Source of the DNA: Fidelibacterota bacterium
GTDB taxonomy: Bacteria > Fidelibacterota > Marinisomatia > Marinisomatales > CAZVFT01
Reading direction: 5' to 3'
NCBI GenBank assembly: GCA_014381485.1
Contig: JACNLN010000057.1
Location: 1 to 6,765 of the forward strand
DNA: 6,765 nucleotides
Below the pieces are notes generated by a model. It saw only the letters and a list, made by a program, of their open reading frames with translations, did no database searches and had not been told where the DNA came from. The position numbers and the translations under genes were made by a program. Below, one piece after another: positions 1 through 5,156 of the stretch (position 1 is the stretch's first letter; every line of letters begins with the position of its first letter).

Positions 1-2
1 AG

Positions 3-74
3 TGGGCCCTGAGGGGCTCGAACCCCCAACCTGCGGATTATGAGTCCGTTGCTCTACCATTGAGCTAAGGGCCC
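3..74 (-). tRNA. tRNA with CAU anticodon, probably tRNA-Ile2 (AUA-decoding)
   Basis: The reverse complement folds into a full 72-nt cloverleaf: acceptor GGGCCCT paired with AGGGCCC, D arm GCTC/GAGC, anticodon arm with loop CTCATAA, T arm GGGGG/CCCTC with a TTCGAGC loop, and discriminator A. The anticodon is CAT. The long G/C D-stem and the loop exclude initiator-specific features, such as three G-C pairs below the anticodon loop. C4:G69 and C5:G68 are present; these are known determinants in E. coli for lysidine modification of tRNA-Ile2 by TilS, whereas E. coli elongator tRNA-Met has U4:A69. I therefore favour Ile2 over elongator Met. The outermost anticodon-stem pair is an A-C mismatch. The 3' CCA is not encoded, because the next bases read CT, so a CCA-adding enzyme is needed. 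It is transcribed away from the operon. Confidence 0.95.
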
Positions 75-249
75 TCTGTAATAGGTGAAATTTAACAAAT
101 TTTATCTAACTTTAAATATGTAAAAATAATATGTGATTCTCAAAAGTTTTTACTGAAATTCAATTGTTGATTGTTTTCTACTGTCAGGATGTTGGTTTAT
201 CTTTCTCCTTTTCAATTTTGTTCACAGACTAAAAAAGAAAAAGTTTTTA

Positions 250-278
250 TTGACAATATCTGCTGAAACATACAAAAT
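250..278 (+). promoter_or_regulatory. Candidate sigma70-type promoter, distal
   Basis: A perfect -35 hexamer TTGACA lies at 250-255. With the ideal 17-base spacer the -10 is CAAAAT (273-278), which matches four of six consensus positions. The overlapping TACAAA (271-276) is an alternative at 15 bases. The surroundings are A+T-rich, including an A/T tract just upstream (225-249) that could act as an UP element. Transcription from here would give a leader of about 190 bases that contains the inverted repeat at 332-349. Confidence 0.4.
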
Positions 279-301
279 TTTTAACTCGTCAAACTTCTAT
301 T

Positions 302-430
302 ATGAATATAATAAAACGAGGGATTTTTTATCGTCACGATTTGATGACGCAATTATTTAGTCAGGCTGCTTTGCATTTCCCAGAATCAAAAATGAAAGTA
401 CCTATTGAGGACATGACACGATTATTATAA
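302..430 (+). CDS. Doubtful 42-residue open frame or gene remnant
   Basis: An ATG-to-TAA frame runs from 302 to 430. Its product would start MNIIKRGIFYRHD and end PIEDMTRLL. It has no recognisable domain, signal peptide or membrane segment. No Shine-Dalgarno sequence precedes the ATG (the upstream bases are A/T-rich), which argues against translation. A 43-codon frame is not rare by chance in 400 bases of A+T-rich DNA. It also overlaps the inverted repeat and the -10 of the proximal promoter candidate. Its amino-acid make-up (mixed charged and hydrophobic, with few low-complexity runs) is protein-like, so a real small protein or the remnant of a longer gene cannot be excluded. Confidence 0.2.
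   Translation: MNIIKRGIFYRHDLMTQLFSQAALHFPESKMKVPIEDMTRLL
332..349. promoter_or_regulatory. Perfect inverted repeat, possible operator
   Basis: CGTCA (332-336) and TGACG (345-349) are exact reverse complements separated by 8 bases. This is the spacing of a dimeric helix-turn-helix regulator site of about 18 bases. It lies about 125 bases before the first gene, downstream of the distal promoter candidate and upstream of the proximal one, so it could serve as a repressor or activator site. No regulator gene is in the window, and the binding protein is unknown. Confidence 0.35.
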
Positions 431-431
431 T
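405..431 (+). promoter_or_regulatory. Candidate proximal promoter of the six-gene operon
   Basis: A perfect -10 hexamer TATAAT lies at 426-431. The best upstream -35 is TTGAGG at 405-410 (four of six), with a short 15-base spacer. Transcription would start near 438 and give a leader of about 38 bases carrying the strong Shine-Dalgarno of the first gene, a sensible arrangement. The weak spacing lowers confidence and suggests that an activator may be needed. Confidence 0.45.
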
Positions 432-465
432 GATCCCTCTATTCGTTAATAAAACAATCAATTTT

Positions 466-470
466 GGAGG
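466..470 (+). promoter_or_regulatory. Ribosome binding site fixing the first gene's start
   Basis: GGAGG sits 5 bases before the ATG at 476. An in-frame TTG at 464 overlaps this site and so cannot be the start. The site therefore sets the N-terminus as MAVDLEK. Confidence 0.85.
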
Positions 471-475
471 TTACT

Positions 476-1222
476 ATGGCTGTTGATTTAGAGAAAATCC
501 TTCGACCGATTGATCATCTCATGTCACCTTTTCCACCGAAGTATATGACTATTGCCAGCGGAGATGATATGGTCATACGACAGGTAAACCGAGATGATAT
601 TCCAGATATTCTACTGTATATCGAACCCCTGATTCATGTTGAACGTGATTTTTACAATATCGTTGCTGCAAGGGTCTATAGTGAACTTCTTGCATACTAT
701 ATGCACAGGGTTCAGGATGAATATGTTTTAGTAGCTCAGATTGATGGTGAGTTGGCAGCTGTGGTCAATGGGAGGATGGTTAACAAAGAAGTTGGTATAT
801 CCTTGCATACCATAGCTCTGCGACGAGGTCTTAGAATTGGAGCTCATGCATTCGCTGCAAAAATGGAATATCACGTTGACATTTTGAAACAAAAAGAGGT
901 TCTCATTGTTGCTGAATCTCCTATTGGTTTCAGGAGGTGGATGATTGAATATAATCTCGAGAAAAGATTTGACATTCCACACGAACTTGGGGGCGTTCCC
1001 TCCTGGGCACTGACAAAAGAATTGTTTGATAAAGCGAGGGACAGTTTAGTTGTTGGCAGGCGTCCTGTGCCTGAACATCTTCTTGAAAAGGCGAAAGCAG
1101 GGATTTTACCTCCAAGCGATCCCCCAGTTCCTCCTGAAGATTTACTTGCTGCTACCCGCTCTATGTATGATACAACCGGAACCTCACTGATTGATGTGCG
1201 AAATAAATTGGGAGGGAGATAG
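476..1222 (+). CDS. GNAT-fold acyltransferase-like protein with degenerate CoA motif
   Basis: A 248-residue cytoplasmic protein with no signal peptide or membrane segment. Residues 33-165 follow the GNAT layout: a first strand starting VIRQVNRDDI (33-42), a strand VLVAQIDGELAAVVNG (84-99), a motif-A-like RRGLRIGA (116-123) leading into a helix, and a final AESPIGFRRWMIEYNLEKRF (146-165) resembling the end of the fold. In GNAT enzymes the pyrophosphate loop reads about R-G-x-G-x-G/A; here the first of the two key glycines is Arg120, so acetyl-CoA binding may be altered or lost. Residues 166-248 form an extension with a proline-rich stretch (PPSDPPVPPED, 212-222), possibly a docking tail. It is the first gene of the operon, ending one base before the thiolase-like gene. 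The exact role is unknown. It may acylate a small molecule or act as a non-catalytic partner of the neighbouring thiolase-fold/DUF35 pair. Confidence 0.75.
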   Translation: MAVDLEKILRPIDHLMSPFPPKYMTIASGDDMVIRQVNRDDIPDILLYIEPLIHVERDFYNIVAARVYSELLAYYMHRVQDEYVLVAQIDGELAAVVNGRMVNKEVGISLHTIALRRGLRIGAHAFAAKMEYHVDILKQKEVLIVAESPIGFRRWMIEYNLEKRFDIPHELGGVPSWALTKELFDKARDSLVVGRRPVPEHLLEKAKAGILPPSDPPVPPEDLLAATRSMYDTTGTSLIDVRNKLGGR

Positions 1223-1223
1223 G

Positions 1224-2402
1224 ATGCGTGAAGTATATGTTGCGGGTATTGGAATTACCAGCTTTACTCGCTTAGAATACCCGCTTGTTGAAATTGCTGC
1301 TTATCCTGGTCTCATGGCTTTGAGAGATAGTGGTATCAAGAAGATTGATCATCTCTATGTAGCAAATATGGGTTCATGTAGAATTAATCATCAGAGTGGT
1401 CTTGCAAGCGCTGTAGTCGATCACATGAGTCTGACTCCTGCTGGTGCCGAAACCATCGAAAATGGACCGGCTTCAGGCGGATCAGCTATTAAGCAGGGTT
1501 ATATGGCTGTTGCATCAGGGTTGCATGATGTTGTTATGGTAATTGGTGCGGAACGAATGAGAGAAGTTAACAGTCTTGATGCAACTGATTTTGTTGCTAC
1601 GCTTACTCATCCTCATGCCGAATATATTTACGGTATTACTCTTCCCTCACTCGCAGGGATGTTTACCCGACTTTATATGGAAAAATACGGAGTGACTTCC
1701 AGACATCTGGCTATGGTAGCAGTAAAAAATCAGGCTAACGCTATGGATAATTTTTATGCACACATACAGCAGGAGATCACTATTGAGGGAATTCTCGATT
1801 CGCCGGAGGCTTTGACGAATAATCCATATGTGGCGGATCCATTGAGGTTCTTCGACTGCTGCCCTGTTTCTGATGGTGGAGCATGCGTAATCTTGGCGAC
1901 AAAAGATGTCTTAAAGAAGCTTGAAAAACCTATGATTAAGCTATCTGGAGTTGGACAGGCAACCGATTCTCACGCAATTCATGAGCGTAAAGAACCCACT
2001 GATCTTCTGGCTGTACGAGAAGCTGCAAGACAATCTTTTGAGATGGCTGGTATCAAACCAAGAGATGTGGATGTAGCCGAACTGCATGACGCTTTTACCA
2101 TCCTTGAAATAGTTGAAAGTGAAGAAGTGGGATTTTTCAAAAAGGGGGAAGGTCACATTGCACTTGAAAAGGGGGTAACGAAAATCGGAGGGGAACTCCC
2201 CATCAATCCTTCTGGAGGATTAAAGGCACGGGGACATCCTGTGGGTGCAACTGGCGTCGCTCAAGCACATGAAATTGTTCTGCAGCTCAGAGGTGAGGCT
2301 GAAAAAAGACAGGTAAAGAACGCAAAAATAGGTTTTACATGTAATTTAGGTGGATTTGGTAATAACGTGATTTGCCTTACTTTTGTAAAAGAGGAGAATT
2401 GA
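1224..2402 (+). CDS. SCP2-type thiolase-fold protein lacking the nucleophilic cysteine
   Basis: A 392-residue protein, the usual length for the family. The start at 1224 has GGAGG (1211-1215) eight bases upstream; an in-frame TTG further upstream (1191) lies inside the previous gene. Family marks are clear: N-terminal VYVAGIGITSF, the active-site loop IENGPASGGSA (78-88), RFFDCCPVSDGGACVIL (208-224), ELHDAFT (286-292), INPSGGLKARGHPVGATG (327-344) with His338, and a C-terminal CNLGG (373-377). Normal members have N-x-C-x-S-G in the active loop; here Pro82 (codon CCG) occupies the cysteine position. Classical thiolysis or Claisen condensation through an acyl-cysteine is therefore unlikely. In known systems, thiolase-fold proteins paired with DUF35 proteins act on CoA esters: archaeal acetoacetyl-CoA thiolase, BbsAB, and the steroid retro-aldolase Ltp2, which does not use the cysteine. 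A lyase or aldolase-type C-C reaction, or CoA-ester binding only, is my inference. The DUF35 partner gene follows two bases later. Confidence 0.88.
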   Translation: MREVYVAGIGITSFTRLEYPLVEIAAYPGLMALRDSGIKKIDHLYVANMGSCRINHQSGLASAVVDHMSLTPAGAETIENGPASGGSAIKQGYMAVASGLHDVVMVIGAERMREVNSLDATDFVATLTHPHAEYIYGITLPSLAGMFTRLYMEKYGVTSRHLAMVAVKNQANAMDNFYAHIQQEITIEGILDSPEALTNNPYVADPLRFFDCCPVSDGGACVILATKDVLKKLEKPMIKLSGVGQATDSHAIHERKEPTDLLAVREAARQSFEMAGIKPRDVDVAELHDAFTILEIVESEEVGFFKKGEGHIALEKGVTKIGGELPINPSGGLKARGHPVGATGVAQAHEIVLQLRGEAEKRQVKNAKIGFTCNLGGFGNNVICLTFVKEEN

Positions 2403-2404
2403 TT

Positions 2405-2752
2405 ATGGCAACAAACGTATATGCTTACAAGTGCAGGAGATGTGGAAAAGTTCACTATCCTTATCGTACGATTTGTAAGAAATGTGGAGAGAATGATCAT
2501 AATGAATTTGATATTGTTCCTCTGGCTAAAAAAGGAAAACTAATCACTTATACCCACTTATACACTCTCCCCGCCGATTATGAGACAAAAGCTCTGACAT
2601 TGGGGATTGTAGAACTTGAGGATGGCAATCGGATTACTGCTCAACTGAATATCCAGGAACCACAAATTGGAATGAATGTTGTGGGAAAAGTTGATGTCGT
2701 TCGTCAGGATGAATACACAAAATATTTGGGTATGGTATTCGAGAAAACATGA
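2405..2752 (+). CDS. DUF35 Zn-ribbon OB-fold protein, partner of the thiolase-like protein
   Basis: A 115-residue protein with the two-part DUF35 design. The N-terminal rubredoxin-like zinc ribbon has Cys10-x2-Cys13 and Cys24-x2-Cys27 (YKCRRCGKVHYPYRTICKKC, 8-27). The OB-fold starts near residue 41 (KLITYTHLYTLP, then LGIVELEDGNRITAQL) and ends LGMVFEKT. The start at 2405 follows GAGGAG (2391-2396) at 8 bases, and the gene begins two bases after the thiolase-like stop. Known DUF35 proteins bind a thiolase-fold or HMG-CoA-synthase partner and complete its CoA-binding pocket or channel, so a stable complex with the preceding product is expected. All four zinc cysteines are kept, so structural zinc binding is likely. 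It overlaps the next gene by four bases (ATGA), so translation is coupled to the AllH-like gene. Confidence 0.9.
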   Translation: MATNVYAYKCRRCGKVHYPYRTICKKCGENDHNEFDIVPLAKKGKLITYTHLYTLPADYETKALTLGIVELEDGNRITAQLNIQEPQIGMNVVGKVDVVRQDEYTKYLGMVFEKT

Positions 2753-3588
2753 TTAAAATTGTAAATTATGGTGACAATCTGGGAAATGGGAATTATGCCA
2801 TTCATTCAAGATTCAGTAGAGCAGTTAATTTCTTTTCCCGCGATGCTACAAGTAGAATAATCTCAGTTGTCAATACAGAGATCGATGCTGGACCAGTTAA
2901 TATTATCATCAGTGGACTTAACACTGGACAGATAAATTCACTTTTTGTTGACGATAATTACATTCGACTGAATGGGGTTAAGTTTACCCTTAATGAATCA
3001 AATCGTTTTAAATCCGACTTTGATTTTGGTCATGTAAATATTGAGAGATTTGATTGTAATCTCAATTTTTTCCGAACATGTCTGGTGAAGCATTCTCACC
3101 CCAAAAGCCTTGCGTTCCTTCTGGATGATAAGAGAAAGGAGAACTTCAATACATCTTTTGGAAGGGAGTATGTAAAAAGATTCCAGTTAGCTACGAAGAG
3201 GATATTTTGTTCGGAGCGTATAGAAGGTATTAAAATGATCAGAGGAATGGGTTTCGGCCTTACTCCAAGTGGTGATGACTTCCTTTCGGGCATTTTAATA
3301 GCCTTGAATATTATGCAGGCGCTTTATTGCGTAGATTTAACCGCATCAATCAACGAAATTTACAAAACAGCTAAAGGCAATAACCCCTTATCTAATACTT
3401 TTTTGAAATGTGCCAGAGACGGTCTGTTATTTGAGAGATTTAAGAAATTGGTACATTCGTTGCTGTATCTTGGTAAAGAAGATGTTTTTGATCACGTCCA
3501 GGATCTTCTTTCTGTAGGTTCGACTTCTGGAGCTGATCAGGGCGTTGGTTTTGTGATGGCTTTTGAGAGGAGATTGTTATGGTTGTGA
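2749..3588 (+). CDS. DUF2877 protein, AllH/YlbF-like subunit
   Basis: A 279-residue soluble protein. The diagnostic DUF2877 motif GFGLTPSGDDFLSG is at 168-181, and the C-terminal glycine-rich VGSTSGADQGVGF at 256-268. The N-terminal half is poorly conserved, as is usual in this family. In E. coli the homologue AllH (YlbF) belongs, with AllF and AllG, to the set assigned to oxamate carbamoyltransferase in anaerobic allantoin use; the exact role of the subunit is not known to me. Here it precedes the FdrA and DUF1116 genes, keeping the trio together but in the order H-F-G instead of the E. coli F-G-H. The start codon overlaps the DUF35 stop as ATGA, and the gene end overlaps the next start by 10 bases, so all are coupled. 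No allantoin genes are nearby, so a different acceptor or acyl group is possible. Confidence 0.85.
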   Translation: MIKIVNYGDNLGNGNYAIHSRFSRAVNFFSRDATSRIISVVNTEIDAGPVNIIISGLNTGQINSLFVDDNYIRLNGVKFTLNESNRFKSDFDFGHVNIERFDCNLNFFRTCLVKHSHPKSLAFLLDDKRKENFNTSFGREYVKRFQLATKRIFCSERIEGIKMIRGMGFGLTPSGDDFLSGILIALNIMQALYCVDLTASINEIYKTAKGNNPLSNTFLKCARDGLLFERFKKLVHSLLYLGKEDVFDHVQDLLSVGSTSGADQGVGFVMAFERRLLWL

Positions 3589-5156
3589 GGGGTGTTGTTA
3601 AAAAGGGTGAATATTTTGATTCCATCTCTCTTATGACTGTTGCAAGGGAATTGAACGAGCTTGGGGGCATTATAGATTCAGCAGTAATTATGGGAACCCG
3701 TGAGAATAAGTCAATTCTCAAATCTTCCGGCTTACTCCTCCCTGAGTTCAACACTGCTGAGGATACAGACCTGATTGTTGCAATTAAATCTGAAACCGAA
3801 GATATCGCTGATTCTGTATTATCCAGGATTGACGAATATTTAAAGCAGTTAGGGGAAAGAGGCGAAACAACCGATCAATTTCTTCCAAAAAGTATTGAAG
3901 GAGCTTTACAATTTCTGCCGGATGCCAACCTTGCATTGATTTCTGTAGCTGGAAAATACGCCAGCATAGAAGCTCAAAAAGCCCTTAAAAATGGGTTGCA
4001 TGTGATGCTCTTTTCTGACAATGTCTCTTTAGAAAACGAAATTGAGTTGAAAAAATACGCGAAAGAAAAAGGTCTGTTGTTGATGGGTCCCGATTGCGGT
4101 ACAGCAATTATTAATGGAGTTCCTCTCGCCTTTGCCAATGTGGTCAACGGGGGGAATGTTGGAATTATTGCAGCTTCAGGGACAGGTCTTCAGGAGGTCA
4201 GTTGTATCATATCAAACAGAGGTTCCGGAATATCACAGGCGATAGGAACTGGTGGACGTGATATTAAAAATGAAGTTGGTGGTCTCATGTTTATAGAAGC
4301 GATAAAGATGCTATCTTCGGATCCGGATACGAAGGTAATGCTGCTGATTTCCAAACCACCAGATACAAGAGTTATTGAAAAGATCGCCTTTATTCTCAAA
4401 GATATTAAAAAACCTGTAGTAGCTGTGTTTCTTGGCGCTGAAATTCAACAGATTAGAAAGGACCGTTTCAATACGGCACTCACCCTCGAAGAGGGAGCAT
4501 TGATCGCCGTTGCTTTATCCCTTGGAAAGGATATTGATTCTGTTGCTAAAATGATTGACGAGCAGTATATCAAAATAAAAAAAATTGCAGAGGATGAAGC
4601 GAAAAAATTGAATAGAAGTCAGAAATATATCAGAGCCCTTTTCAGTGGAGGTACTTTTTGCTATGAAGCTCAAATATTATTTAGGGATGCACTACCGGGG
4701 GTATATTCAAATGTACCATCAGGATATTCGCATAATATAAAGTATTCGTTTAAGAGCGAGAAACATACTGTTGTTGATCTTGGTAATGATGAATTCACGA
4801 CAGGACGGCTTCATCCTATGATAGATTATTCCATCCGAAGTAAGAGAATAATTGATGAAGCGATAGATCCTGAGACTGCGGTAATACTTCTCGATATTGT
4901 TCTTGGTTATGGTTCTAACCCAAATCCACTTTCTGAAATTATTCCGGTAATCGAAAAAGCAAAAATAATTGCTGAGAAAGGAAATAGATATTTGTCTATA
5001 ATCTGTTCGGTTATAGGTACTGATCAAGATCCTCAAAATTGGTCGGAGGTTGTCAACGGATTAAAGGAAGCTGGTGTTCTTGTTATGGAATCCAATGCAG
5101 CAGCTTGCAACCTTGCTGCTTTTACCATTAATAATATCCAAACTGAAGAATCATGA
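3579..5156 (+). CDS. fdrA: FdrA-family acyl-CoA synthetase-like protein (AllF/YahF type)
   Basis: A 525-residue protein matching FdrA throughout. Residues 1-100 are the FdrA-specific N-terminal region (KKGEYFDSISLM, VIMGTRENKSIL). Residues 114-190 are a CoA-binding Rossmann-like part (PDANLALISVAGKYAS, LFSDNVSLENEIELK, LLLMGPDCGT, PLAFANV). Residues 192-235 match the ligase-CoA domain (NVGIIAASGTGLQEV, AIGTGGRDI). The C-terminal half has LFSGGTFCYEAQ (354-365), VVDLGNDEFTTGRLHPMID (398-416) and VILLDIVLGYGSNPNP (435-450). It resembles the alpha subunit of succinyl-CoA synthetase but shows no histidine loop like the phosphohistidine segment of SucD, so ATP-driven CoA ligation is doubtful. E. 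coli FdrA (AllF) is assigned to oxamate carbamoyltransferase. The start at 3579 follows AGAGGAG (3566-3572) at six bases and overlaps the previous gene by 10 bases. The end overlaps the next gene as ATGA. Confidence 0.92.
   Translation: MVVRGVVKKGEYFDSISLMTVARELNELGGIIDSAVIMGTRENKSILKSSGLLLPEFNTAEDTDLIVAIKSETEDIADSVLSRIDEYLKQLGERGETTDQFLPKSIEGALQFLPDANLALISVAGKYASIEAQKALKNGLHVMLFSDNVSLENEIELKKYAKEKGLLLMGPDCGTAIINGVPLAFANVVNGGNVGIIAASGTGLQEVSCIISNRGSGISQAIGTGGRDIKNEVGGLMFIEAIKMLSSDPDTKVMLLISKPPDTRVIEKIAFILKDIKKPVVAVFLGAEIQQIRKDRFNTALTLEEGALIAVALSLGKDIDSVAKMIDEQYIKIKKIAEDEAKKLNRSQKYIRALFSGGTFCYEAQILFRDALPGVYSNVPSGYSHNIKYSFKSEKHTVVDLGNDEFTTGRLHPMIDYSIRSKRIIDEAIDPETAVILLDIVLGYGSNPNPLSEIIPVIEKAKIIAEKGNRYLSIICSVIGTDQDPQNWSEVVNGLKEAGVLVMESNAAACNLAAFTINNIQTEES

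Larger units (their letters stand above)
75..475. other. A+T-rich intergenic region between the tRNA and the operon
   Basis: About 400 bases separate the divergent tRNA from the first certain gene. The stretch next to the tRNA (75-235) is very A+T-rich. It should carry the minus-strand tRNA promoter, but I could not pick a convincing -35/-10 pair. The operon-proximal half holds two candidate plus-strand promoters, one inverted repeat and a 42-codon open frame, all listed separately. I saw no riboswitch fold, no CRISPR repeats, and no copy of the tRNA 3' end that would mark an attachment site. Confidence 0.7.

Noticed and set aside
1..120. tRNA-associated integration site of a mobile element
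   Set aside because: No repeat of the tRNA 3' end, integrase or phage-like gene is present in the window.
464..475. Upstream in-frame TTG start for the GNAT-like gene
   Set aside because: The TTG overlaps the GGAGG ribosome site itself; the ATG at 476 is correctly spaced from it.
1191..1223. Upstream in-frame starts for the thiolase-like gene
   Set aside because: They lie inside the previous gene before its stop; the ATG at 1224 has GGAGG at a good distance and begins the conserved VYVAGIG strand.
2372..2404. Longer N-terminus for the DUF35 protein
   Set aside because: The extension lies in the 3' end of the thiolase-like gene; the ATG at 2405 has its own GAGGAG site.
4719..5036. 105-codon minus-strand frame within the FdrA gene
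   Set aside because: It lies antisense to well conserved FdrA motifs, with low-complexity translation and no ribosome site.
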